Source: Bacteroidota bacterium (GTDB lineage Bacteria > Bacteroidota > Bacteroidia > Chitinophagales > Chitinophagaceae). From it: 57,514 nt of DNA. Positions 44,015-53,459 of this stretch are shown one piece after another (the first letter of the stretch is position 1; every line of letters begins with the position of its first letter). Both the position numbers and the translations under genes were made by a program. The notes under the pieces are model-generated. The model was not told where the DNA came from. It ran no database searches and worked only from the letters and a program-made list of their open reading frames with translations. The DNA is taken from contig JAHEFK010000012.1 of NCBI GenBank assembly GCA_024640225.1, positions 1-57,514 on the forward strand, given 5' to 3'.

Positions 44015-44413
44015 TTAAAGTGCTTTATTTTTTCGATGTTGCCAAATAGTTAAATACTGTCCAGTAGCCATTTTTCTAGCGTCCTGTTTTGCTTTTTCCG
44101 CATGGTGACCTTCAAATAATGTATCAACACTTTCAAGCCATAATGCTAACCACCTAGCAAAGTGAAGCATATCGATACTATAATTCATTTGTTCGTCTAC
44201 AGCAATGTGTTTTTCGCTTGGGTTGCCGTTGAATTTTCCAGTGCCTAATAAAGTACGCTCCCAAAAATCAGTAATTTTTTCTATGTGCAAAGCCCATTTA
44301 TTGTCAGGAATAAGCTTATTAAAAATTGGACCTAAAAGATCATCTTGTCTAATTTTAGTATAAAAATGATGTACTAAATTATGTATATCCTTTCTGTCTT
44401 CAATTGTTTTCAT
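44015..44413 (-). CDS. Group III truncated hemoglobin
   Basis: 132 residues from the ATG at 44411-44413. Family marks: IHNLVHHFYTKIRQDDLLGPIF, ITDFWERTLLGTGKFNGNP and a proximal-His candidate in DMLHFARWLALW. Trunc. Hb group III proteins bind heme and are linked to oxygen or NO handling. It stands alone between gaps with no recognised elements. Confidence 0.9.
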   Translation of the reverse strand: MKTIEDRKDIHNLVHHFYTKIRQDDLLGPIFNKLIPDNKWALHIEKITDFWERTLLGTGKFNGNPSEKHIAVDEQMNYSIDMLHFARWLALWLESVDTLFEGHHAEKAKQDARKMATGQYLTIWQHRKNKAL

Positions 44414-44564
44414 AGCTATAAATACCAATTAGTGTTCTGTGTTTTTGTAGCTGTAAGCACTTTGTGCAATTGCCATAACAAGCAATATTTTTTACCTAAA
44501 GCAGCAACTGCTATTCAGCTGGAGACTTTTTTGTTTCCAATACAAAGATCCAACTAAAAATTAA

Positions 44565-44593
44565 AAAAGCCCCAAAACATTTTTGGGGCTTTT
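44565..44593 (-). terminator. Terminator of the DUF1801 gene
   Basis: AAAAGCCCCAAAA / TTTTGGGGCTTTT perfect 13-base stem with a 3-base loop and T-run on the minus strand. Confidence 0.85.
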
Positions 44594-44621
44594 AATAATT
44601 TACTTTTAGCGATGCAGTTCT

Positions 44622-45086
44622 TTATTGCTTGTTTTTAGTTTTCATACGTTCATAACAGGCAATCCATTGCTTTACGCTCATCTTCTTCATGAGGGCGCCA
44701 ATAAGTTGGTAAGGGATGTCGTCCAATTTTTTGAAGCGTATACAGCTTTTCCCCATATCAAGTTTTTGCTTGCTATGCTTGGGATATTCTTTTACAAACC
44801 AATCTAGTAAGGCGGGATCAGCATAGATACCCATATGGTAAAAGTTGATAGATTTTTTTTGCGAAGCTAGTCCAGCAAAGGGTAAAGGCTCAATGGGTTT
44901 GCAATGATAACCACTAGGGTAAATAGAATGAGGTACTACATAGCCCAGGCCGCCGTAACTGATAGCCGCTTCAAAACCTTTGGGTAAGTTTTTTACAATT
45001 ACTTCGTGTAGCTTATGAAACACTTCTTTTCTATCTGCCGGTATATTATCGAGTAGTGCTTGTACTGTTTTTCCCTCGGTTTTCAT
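44622..45086 (-). CDS. DUF1801 (YdhG-like) protein
   Basis: 154 residues. PADRKEVFHKLHEVIVKNLPKGFEAAISYG at about 16-45 is the typical N-terminal helix pair, followed by SINFYHMGIY and MGKSCIRFKKLDDIP. The family, related to frataxin-like folds and iron chaperones, has no settled activity. A TAAATTTG -7 box (minus) lies at 45122-45129, partly inside the end of the next gene. Confidence 0.85.
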   Translation of the reverse strand: MKTEGKTVQALLDNIPADRKEVFHKLHEVIVKNLPKGFEAAISYGGLGYVVPHSIYPSGYHCKPIEPLPFAGLASQKKSINFYHMGIYADPALLDWFVKEYPKHSKQKLDMGKSCIRFKKLDDIPYQLIGALMKKMSVKQWIACYERMKTKNKQ

Positions 45087-45126
45087 GGTGTACTATTTTC
45101 TATAGTTTTTTGGTGGTGCATCAAAT

Positions 45127-45681
45127 TTAAAATTTCTTCTTAGCAATTTTCTTTTCGTACTCATGCTTCTCAAGTTTGTACCAATTACACTCAATGTCTT
45201 TATAGAAAAATGTTTCTATAAAGTTAAGCCCTATTTTTTGAAGTATTTTATTAGACCCAATATTTTCACAGCTTGCTGCGGCATATACTTCTTCTACTTT
45301 TAGTATGTTAAAAGCATAGTCAAGAGTAATAATTGCAGTTTCAGACGCAATTCCTTGTCGCCAGTATTTTCTTATAAGACGATAGCCAAGGTCATAGTAA
45401 TTTTGGTGCCTATTGGTTAGCTCTGTAACAAACTTAAGCCCCGACCATCCCATAAACGCATTTGTTTTTTTATCGATGATGGCCCATCTTCCAATTCCAT
45501 AGTCAATGTATTGTTGTCTTACAAAATTTATTGTATCAATTATTTGCGCTCTATTATTAACCGGCTTATTACCCAAATATTTATGAACCTCAGGATCCGA
45601 ATCCAGTTCAAACATTCCGTCTATATCAGACGGAAGCAGTTCTCTTAATAGGAACCGATCAGTTTCGGCAAAGATTTTCAT
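45127..45681 (-). CDS. GNAT acetyltransferase, RimJ/RimL-like
   Basis: 184 residues. TDRFLLRELLPSDIDGMFEL at the N-terminus, the acetyl-CoA pyrophosphate loop YRLIRKYWRQGIASET, and AASCENIGSNKILQKIGL are typical of this group, which acetylates ribosomal proteins, antibiotics or small amines. Substrate unknown. A TAAGTTTG box (minus) at 45726-45733 is a possible promoter. Confidence 0.88.
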   Translation of the reverse strand: MKIFAETDRFLLRELLPSDIDGMFELDSDPEVHKYLGNKPVNNRAQIIDTINFVRQQYIDYGIGRWAIIDKKTNAFMGWSGLKFVTELTNRHQNYYDLGYRLIRKYWRQGIASETAIITLDYAFNILKVEEVYAAASCENIGSNKILQKIGLNFIETFFYKDIECNWYKLEKHEYEKKIAKKKF

Positions 45682-45767
45682 GGTTGTTTATGCTGTAATT
45701 TTTCCTGCCCTTATTAGGCAGAATGCAAACTTATAAATAAGCTATCAGTTTAGTCGATTAATAGCAT

Positions 45768-45799
45768 AAAAAAGCCCCAAAAAAATTTCGGGGCTTTTT
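45768..45799 (-). terminator. Terminator of pyrG
   Basis: AAAAAGCCCC / GGGGCTTTTT stem with an 11-base loop, followed on the minus strand by six T. Its core GCCCC is shared with the terminator at 44565. Confidence 0.85.
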
Positions 45800-45807
45800 A
45801 TTAAAAA

Positions 45808-47421
<1,614 letters not shown>

Positions 47422-47485
47422 TTAGTTTATGACCGGCAAGAGATTTACAAGCAATAAAATTTGGTGGAAAAGTTACTCGGTCATG

Positions 47486-47493
47486 CAAAGGTA
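47486..47493 (-). promoter_or_regulatory. Promoter of pyrG
   Basis: TACCTTTG on the minus strand, a full match to TAnnTTTG, 70 bases before the pyrG ATG. No clear -33 TTG. Confidence 0.5.
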
Positions 47494-47595
47494 AAAAAGA
47501 AAAGTAAAAATTGTTGCCTAGAAGCGAGGCTTTATTAAATATTTTTAAAAAAATAGAAAGTCATTTAAAATAGAAGGCTTTTAACGACATTAGAT

Positions 47596-47603
47596 TAACT
47601 TTA
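47596..47603 (+). promoter_or_regulatory. Possible promoter of the E1 gene
   Basis: TAACTTTA, one base off TAnnTTTG, 19 bases before the ATG. Confidence 0.4.
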
Positions 47604-47622
47604 TACCCTCAAAAAGAATGCT

Positions 47623-49602
47623 ATGCAATTTGATATTAAAGGCATGGACAAAGCCCTGTTGAAGGAATTATATGCTGCTTTGTTGAAGCCTAGAATGATA
47701 GAAGAAAAAATGTTGGTCTTGTTGCGTCAAGGAAAAATATCGAAATGGTTTTCGGGTATTGGTCAAGAAGCGATAGCCGTGGGGGCTACCCTAGCCTTAG
47801 ATGCTGACGAATATATAATGCCCATGCATCGCAATTTGGGGGTGTTTACCGCTAGAAAGGTGCCTTTCGATAAATTGTTTTTGCAATGGCAAGGGCATCA
47901 AGATGGCTTTAGTAAAGGCCGTGAGCGCTCGTTTCACTTTGGCACCAATGCGCATCATATCTGTGGAATGATTTCGCATTTGGGTCCGCAATTGGCTATT
48001 GCCGATGGGGTGGCATTGGCACATAAATTAAAACAAGAACAAAAAGTGTCGTTGGCGTTTAGTGGCGATGGTGCTACCAGCGAAGGCGATTTTCATGAGG
48101 CACTCAATGTAGCTGCTGTATGGGGACTACCGGTTATTTTTATTGTAGAAAATAATGGCTATGGCCTTAGTACGCCGAGCGATGAGCAATTTGTATGCAA
48201 GCAAATAGCCGATAAAGCTATAGGTTATGGTATGAAAGGTATTACTATCGATGGTAATAATATTGTGGAGGTTTACCAACAGATACAAGCGGCTAAAGCC
48301 TATTGTATTAAAGAGCAAAAACCTATTTTGGTAGAATGCATGACCTTTAGAATGCGTGGTCATGAAGAAGCAAGTGGTGTGAAATATGTGCCTAAAGAAT
48401 TGTTTGAATTGTGGGCTAAGAAAGATCCTTTACAAAACTTCGAAGATTTTTTACTGAAAAAGAAAATCATCACTACCGAAGAAATAGAAGCGTATAGAGC
48501 AGCCATACAAACAGAAATAGAAGCGGGCGTTGCTTTAGGTTTTTCGAAAACCGAAACGCTTGTGGACACGCAAGCGGAGCTCAATGATATCTATGCGCCT
48601 TTTGCTAATAAAGCCTTTGCGCCGAGTACCGCTGCGGTATCGGAAAAGAAAATGATACAAGCTATTAGCGAAGCTTTAGATCAAAGTATGGAACGCCATC
48701 CCAATCTTATTTTGATGGGTCAGGATATTGCAGAATATGGTGGCGCGTTTAAAGTAAGCGAAGGCCTCTGTGCTAAATACGGAAAAGCGCGGGTGCGCAA
48801 TACACCTTTGTGCGAAAGTGCCATTATAGGTGCAGCGCTTGGCCTTTCTATAAAAGGCTATAAGGCTATGATGGAAATGCAGTTTGCCGATTTTGTTACG
48901 GTAGGCTTCAATCAGATTATTAATAACTTGGCTAAGATACATTACCGTTGGGGCCAAAATGCCGATGTGGTGGTGCGTATGCCTACGGGCGCAGGCGTGG
49001 GCGCGGGTCCTTTTCACAGTCAAAGCAATGAGGCTTGGTTTACGCATACCCCTGGTTTGAAAGTGCTCTACCCATCTAATCCATACGATGCAAAAGGCTT
49101 GCTCAATGCCGCTTTCGAAGATCCTAATCCGGTTTTATTTTTCGAACATAAAGTGCTGTACAGAAGCATTACTGCACCAGTGCCCGATGCCTATTATACT
49201 ATAGAAATTGGAAAAGCAGCTACCGTATTGTCGGGCGATGATATCAGTATCATTACCTACGGTGCCGGTGTGCATTGGGTTACGGCTTATGCAGCAGCGC
49301 ATCCAGCAGTGTCTATCGAACTATTGGATTTGCGTAGTTTATTGCCTTTGGATTATGAGGCTATCAAAGCCTGTGTACAAAAAACCGGGAAAGTATTGGT
49401 ACTACACGAAGACACCTTGATAGGTGGCCTTGGTGGCGAAATAAGCGCTTGGATTAGTGAACATTGTTTTACCGATTTAGATGCCCCTGTAATGCGCTGT
49501 GCTAGCTTAGATACGCCCGTTCCGTTTGCTATACCTTTAGAGCAAAACTTTTTAGCAAAAAGTCGCTTAGACGAATCGATTCAAAAATTATTAAACTATT
49601 AA
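47623..49602 (+). CDS. 2-oxoacid dehydrogenase E1, alpha and beta subunits in one chain
   Basis: 659 residues. The first half is E1-alpha, with the thiamine-diphosphate motif FSGDGATSEGDFHEAL and ENNGYGLST. The second half (from about 345) is E1-beta (MGQDIAEYGGAFKVSEGL, MEMQFADFV, FEHKVLYRS). Fused alpha/beta E1 chains are common in Bacteroidota. With E2 and E3 it would oxidise pyruvate or branched-chain 2-oxoacids; the two cannot be told apart here. E2 and E3 genes are not adjacent. Confidence 0.92.
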   Translation: MQFDIKGMDKALLKELYAALLKPRMIEEKMLVLLRQGKISKWFSGIGQEAIAVGATLALDADEYIMPMHRNLGVFTARKVPFDKLFLQWQGHQDGFSKGRERSFHFGTNAHHICGMISHLGPQLAIADGVALAHKLKQEQKVSLAFSGDGATSEGDFHEALNVAAVWGLPVIFIVENNGYGLSTPSDEQFVCKQIADKAIGYGMKGITIDGNNIVEVYQQIQAAKAYCIKEQKPILVECMTFRMRGHEEASGVKYVPKELFELWAKKDPLQNFEDFLLKKKIITTEEIEAYRAAIQTEIEAGVALGFSKTETLVDTQAELNDIYAPFANKAFAPSTAAVSEKKMIQAISEALDQSMERHPNLILMGQDIAEYGGAFKVSEGLCAKYGKARVRNTPLCESAIIGAALGLSIKGYKAMMEMQFADFVTVGFNQIINNLAKIHYRWGQNADVVVRMPTGAGVGAGPFHSQSNEAWFTHTPGLKVLYPSNPYDAKGLLNAAFEDPNPVLFFEHKVLYRSITAPVPDAYYTIEIGKAATVLSGDDISIITYGAGVHWVTAYAAAHPAVSIELLDLRSLLPLDYEAIKACVQKTGKVLVLHEDTLIGGLGGEISAWISEHCFTDLDAPVMRCASLDTPVPFAIPLEQNFLAKSRLDESIQKLLNY

Positions 49603-49634
49603 TTTGTATTTTGTACCCAAAATTATCGTGTAGT

Positions 49635-50054
49635 ATGCAAAAATTTACAAACTCTTTACTCATAGCTGTTATCCTTTTGGGTATGGTTGCTTGCGATCAA
49701 ACATCTAAAAAAGAAACAGGCGCACCCATTGTTTTGGGCGATCCAAGCACTATTGTAAATGAAAGTGATACGGTTTTCTTACGCGATAATGTAGCTGCCA
49801 TGACGGTTGCAGCAGCACCAACAGAAGATACTACAACGGCTGCACCAGCAGCAGTTGCAGCGCCTACGCCAGCACCGGTAGCTAAACCAGCGCCCGTAGC
49901 AAAAGTAGCTGCTCCGGCTCCAAAGCCCATCATCAAAAAACATACACCGCGTGCAGCAAGACATCATAGGGCTGCAGCGCATAAAAAAGCAGTAGCTAAA
50001 AAAGCAGTCAAAAAACCAGCGGCAAAAAAAGCAGCTCGACGCAGAAGACGATAA
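49635..50054 (+). CDS. Lipoprotein with Ala/Pro-rich linker and very basic histone-like tail
   Basis: 139 residues from the ATG at 49635, giving a lipobox LLGMVAC (C20); an upstream TTG is unlikely. After an acidic-neutral segment (to about 65) comes an Ala/Pro/Val-rich linker (about 66-95), then a Lys/Arg/Ala tail with HKKAVAKKAVKKPAAKKAA and terminal RRRRR, like histone H1 tails. Such a tail on an exported lipoprotein could bind peptidoglycan, LPS or nucleic acid (inference). It ends 2 bases from the convergent NTF2-like gene. Confidence 0.75.
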   Translation: MQKFTNSLLIAVILLGMVACDQTSKKETGAPIVLGDPSTIVNESDTVFLRDNVAAMTVAAAPTEDTTTAAPAAVAAPTPAPVAKPAPVAKVAAPAPKPIIKKHTPRAARHHRAAAHKKAVAKKAVKKPAAKKAARRRRR

Positions 50055-50056
50055 GC

Positions 50057-50413
50057 TTAACGGTGATATACCCGTGAGGCAATAATTTTTCCTTCTTTAA
50101 TCATTAATACTTCGCCAATTTGCATATCAGCTTCGTTGGGTGTGCTTCGTATATATTCAAAAAAGATGCCTTCCTCATTATGCATTATTTGTAGTACTTG
50201 ATAATGCAATTGCGGCAATCGACTAAAAGCATCTTGCCACCAAGCGCGGAGTTGCGCTTTTCCTTTTATATAACCGTCTGTTTCGGGTTGATGAATTTTT
50301 AACTTGGGACTATAATGCGCAGCTTGTTCATCATACAAAGCTAGCAATGCTTCTAAGTCGTGTCGGTTAAAAGCATCGAACCAATCGTTGGCAATGGAAA
50401 TAAATGGGTGCAT
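50057..50413 (-). CDS. SnoaL/NTF2-like protein
   Basis: 118 residues, one cone-shaped NTF2-like domain: WFDAFNRHDLEALLALYDEQAAHYSP near the start (residues 11-36) and KGKAQLRAWWQDAF, then EVLMIKEGKIIASRVYH at the end. Family members include isomerases and dehydratases as well as non-enzymes. No substrate can be named. Confidence 0.85.
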   Translation of the reverse strand: MHPFISIANDWFDAFNRHDLEALLALYDEQAAHYSPKLKIHQPETDGYIKGKAQLRAWWQDAFSRLPQLHYQVLQIMHNEEGIFFEYIRSTPNEADMQIGEVLMIKEGKIIASRVYHR

Positions 50414-50527
50414 ATAAATAGCGATAGCAGTGCGTAGTGCAACAAAAGTATTTAAAATTTTATTTATCCTAATGTGGCAAGCGTATCAAAATAGTAATTA
50501 CTTTCGTTGTACCAAAACAAGTTATCT

Positions 50528-51430
50528 ATGGCACTTATTATTATTGGCATTATCTTTTTAATCGTATCCTTTGTATTGCGATTCAATAAACCCACCGAAT
50601 CAATTGCGAAATACGCACGATGGTTCAGTATAGGATTAATAGCAGTGGGCGCATTCTTTTCTATGTTTATAGTAATTGATCCCGGAACGGTAGGCGTAAA
50701 AACGCTATTTGGTTCGGTAGATGCACAACCATTAACGAATGGCTTGAATGTAAAAAATCCTTTTGCAGATGTTATTTTATATAATGTGCAAACGCAAAAT
50801 TATACCATGAGTGGTGTGCATAATGAGGGCGATAAAGAAGGCGATGATGCCATTCGAGTATTGTCGGCAGATGGCTTGGAAGTAGTGATTGATCTTACCG
50901 TTTTGTTTAAAGTGATGCCGAGCGAAGCGCCAAGAATTTATAAAGAATTGGGCGTAGATTATATCAATACCATTGTGCGTCCGGTATCGAGAACAAAAAT
51001 AAGAGACAATGCGGTGTACTATGATGCGGTGGCATTATATTCAACCAAAAGAGACGAATTTCAAGATCGTATTTTCAAATCTATTGCTGCCGATTTCAAA
51101 AAACGTGGTTTAATATTAGAGCAATTATTAGTGCGTAATATCAATTTACCGAACTCGGTAAAACAAACGATAGAATCGAAAATAAATGCAGAGCAAGAAG
51201 CACAAAAAATGCAGTTTGTATTGCAAAAAGAAAAACAAGAAGCTGAGCGTAAACGCGTAGAAGCACAAGGTATTGCTGATTATCAAAAAATTATTAGTGC
51301 TGAACTGAGCGATAAGCAATTGCAATACGAAATGATTAAAGCACAGAAAGAAATTGCGACTTCAACCAATACCAAAATTATTATAATGGGTAATAGTAAA
51401 AATACACCCCTTATGATCAGCGATAAATAA
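50528..51430 (+). CDS. SPFH/prohibitin-family membrane protein
   Basis: 300 residues from the ATG at 50528. Two N-terminal hydrophobic helices (about 2-18 and 30-50), then an SPFH domain (VIDPGTVGVKTLFGSVDAQPL, residues about 50-200) and a coiled-coil tail rich in Glu/Gln/Lys. Prohibitin-like proteins scaffold membrane microdomains and protease complexes at the inner membrane. The ALDH gene begins 1 base after its stop, so the genes are probably transcribed together. Confidence 0.88.
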   Translation: MALIIIGIIFLIVSFVLRFNKPTESIAKYARWFSIGLIAVGAFFSMFIVIDPGTVGVKTLFGSVDAQPLTNGLNVKNPFADVILYNVQTQNYTMSGVHNEGDKEGDDAIRVLSADGLEVVIDLTVLFKVMPSEAPRIYKELGVDYINTIVRPVSRTKIRDNAVYYDAVALYSTKRDEFQDRIFKSIAADFKKRGLILEQLLVRNINLPNSVKQTIESKINAEQEAQKMQFVLQKEKQEAERKRVEAQGIADYQKIISAELSDKQLQYEMIKAQKEIATSTNTKIIIMGNSKNTPLMISDK

Positions 51431-51431
51431 T

Positions 51432-52901
51432 ATGCATTTAGAACTTCCAAATCGATTAGCGAATTTTATTGGCGGTAATTTTATAGCGCCTACCCAACAA
51501 CAGTATTTTGATAATTGCAATCCAGCTACCGGCGATGTATTATGTGCGGTGCCAGATAGTACCGAAGAAGATGTGCAATTGGCTGTAACGGCTGCGCAAC
51601 AAGCATTTCCCGCTTGGAGCACAACCCCAGCAGAGCAACGCTTTAAAGTACTTAATAAAATAGCCGAGCTCCTAGAATCAAATTTAGACGCCTTAGCTTT
51701 AGTGGAAACCAATGATAACGGAAAGCCGCTAAGTTTGAGTACGCGCGTGGATATACCGAGAGCGGCGAGTAATTTTAGATTCTTTGCAACGGGCTTACTG
51801 CACTTTGCATCCGAGAGCCATAGCATGGAAGACAAAGCGATCAATTATACACTGCGTCAGCCAATTGGCGTTGTGGGTTGTATCTCGCCTTGGAATTTAC
51901 CCTTATATTTATTTACTTGGAAAATTGCACCTGCATTAGCAGCGGGCAATTGTGTGATTGCCAAGCCTTCGGAAGTAACGCCTAATACGGCGTATCTATT
52001 GAGTGTTATTTGTAAAGAAGCAGGCTTACCCGATGGGGTTTTGAATATCTTACACGGTGGCGGCAAACATTGTGGGAGTGCTATTGTGGCGCATCCTGCC
52101 ATTAAAGCGATATCCTTTACGGGCAGTACTAGAGCCGGAAAAGAAATTGCAGCAGTGGCGGCTCCGATGTTTAAAAAAATATCCTTAGAGTTGGGCGGAA
52201 AAAACCCAGCGATCATTTTTCCTGATTGCGATTGGGATACTATGATGAATACGGTTATTCAATCTTCTTTTGCCAACCAAGGACAAATATGTTTGTGCGG
52301 TAGTAGAATATTAATTCACGCGTCTATTTACGAAAAATTTAAAAAAGCATTTGTAGAACGCGCAGCGCAACTTACAGTGGGCGACCCTTTAGAAAAAACG
52401 AGTAAGCAAGGCGCTATCGTTTCCAAAATGCATTTCGATAAAGTATTGCATTGTATTGAGCAAGCCAAAGCAGAAGGCGGTACTATTTTATTAGGTGGCC
52501 ATGCCGTGCAAGGCAGTGGCAGATGTGCGCAAGGTTTGTTTATAGCCCCAACCATTATAGAAGGCCTTGGCCCTCATTGCAAAACGAATATGGAAGAAAT
52601 TTTTGGTCCGGTAGTTACGCTACAAGCTTTTGATGACGAAGCAGATGCTTTAGCAAAAGCCAATTGCAGCGATTATGGTTTGGCTGCTACCATTTGGACA
52701 CAAGATTTGACCCGTGCGCATACAATGGCAGCACAAATTCATAATGGTATTGTATGGGTGAATTGTTGGTTGCTCCGCGATTTAAGAACACCATTTGGCG
52801 GTTTCAATAATAGCGGCATAGGAAGAGAAGGCGGCTGGGAAGCCATGAAATTTTTTACAGAACAAAAAAATATTTGTATTGCCTTAGGCACTACACACTA
52901 A
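51432..52901 (+). CDS. Aldehyde dehydrogenase, likely 2-aminomuconic-6-semialdehyde dehydrogenase
   Basis: 489 residues. NAD-binding FTGSTRAGKEIA, active Glu in LELGGKNP, catalytic Cys in NQGQICLCGSRI. The C-terminal VNCWLLRDLRTPFGG is characteristic of the aminomuconate/hydroxymuconate semialdehyde dehydrogenase branch (ALDH8-like). The next gene is a RidA-family protein of the 2-aminomuconate deaminase type, so the two likely act in the 3-hydroxyanthranilate (kynurenine) degradation path. Pathway assignment is an inference from motif and neighbour. Confidence 0.85.
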   Translation: MHLELPNRLANFIGGNFIAPTQQQYFDNCNPATGDVLCAVPDSTEEDVQLAVTAAQQAFPAWSTTPAEQRFKVLNKIAELLESNLDALALVETNDNGKPLSLSTRVDIPRAASNFRFFATGLLHFASESHSMEDKAINYTLRQPIGVVGCISPWNLPLYLFTWKIAPALAAGNCVIAKPSEVTPNTAYLLSVICKEAGLPDGVLNILHGGGKHCGSAIVAHPAIKAISFTGSTRAGKEIAAVAAPMFKKISLELGGKNPAIIFPDCDWDTMMNTVIQSSFANQGQICLCGSRILIHASIYEKFKKAFVERAAQLTVGDPLEKTSKQGAIVSKMHFDKVLHCIEQAKAEGGTILLGGHAVQGSGRCAQGLFIAPTIIEGLGPHCKTNMEEIFGPVVTLQAFDDEADALAKANCSDYGLAATIWTQDLTRAHTMAAQIHNGIVWVNCWLLRDLRTPFGGFNNSGIGREGGWEAMKFFTEQKNICIALGTTH

Positions 52902-52912
52902 ATAAAAAGAGT

Positions 52913-53332
52913 ATGTCGAACACAAAAATAGAAGTAAGCGCTGCACCGCAACCAATGGGATTATATCCTCATGCTCGTAAGGTTGGTAATTTATTATTTC
53001 TTTCCGGTATTGGTCCACGTGACCCCGAAACGGATGCTATTCCTGGATTAGAATTAGATAAGCATGGTCAGTTTAAATCTTTTGATTTTGCAGCACAGTG
53101 TCATAGTGTTTTTAAAAATGTAAAAACAGTATTAGAAGCAAGCGGTGGCAAATGGGAGCAGTTGGTAGATGTCACTGTTTTCTTAGTAGATATGAAACGC
53201 GATTTTCATATTTATAATAAAATTTATGCGGAGTATTTTGCTAGCAGTATGCCCTGCAGAACTACAGTAGGCGTAACTTCTTTGCCTTCTGCGATTGCGA
53301 TAGAATTGAAGTGTATTGCGGTTATTGAGTAG
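52913..53332 (+). CDS. RidA-family protein, probable 2-aminomuconate deaminase
   Basis: 139 residues from the ATG at 52913 (TTG further upstream overlaps the dehydrogenase). YPHARKVGNLLFLSGIGPRDPETD and a C-terminal MPCRTTVGVTSLPS with Arg in the RidA position. AmnD-type RidA proteins deaminate 2-aminomuconate to 4-oxalocrotonate. It lies 11 bases after the aldehyde dehydrogenase. Simple enamine-deaminase activity is an alternative. Confidence 0.8.
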   Translation: MSNTKIEVSAAPQPMGLYPHARKVGNLLFLSGIGPRDPETDAIPGLELDKHGQFKSFDFAAQCHSVFKNVKTVLEASGGKWEQLVDVTVFLVDMKRDFHIYNKIYAEYFASSMPCRTTVGVTSLPSAIAIELKCIAVIE

Positions 53333-53421
53333 TTATTAGTTACGCTATAAAAAAGTCTGTGGAAAAATAATACGACTGAAAAACGTCTCAAAATGCCAAT
53401 CGTAAAAATGGTGAAAATTGA

Positions 53422-53429
53422 TATTTTTG
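53422..53429 (+). promoter_or_regulatory. Possible promoter of the restriction-methylation gene
   Basis: TATTTTTG, a full match to TAnnTTTG, 30 bases before the ATG. No -33 TTG at the right distance. Confidence 0.4.
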
Positions 53430-53459
53430 TTATTATCTAAATAAACTGAAAATTTAAGA

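Noticed and set aside
49697-49982. Antisense frames opposite the basic-tailed lipoprotein gene
   Set aside because: They arise from the Ala/Pro/Lys-rich sense codons and have no homology-like motif.
53013-53028. Third parS site (CACGTG core in the RidA gene)
   Set aside because: Only 12 of 16 positions match, with both flanks broken, unlike the two perfect sites.
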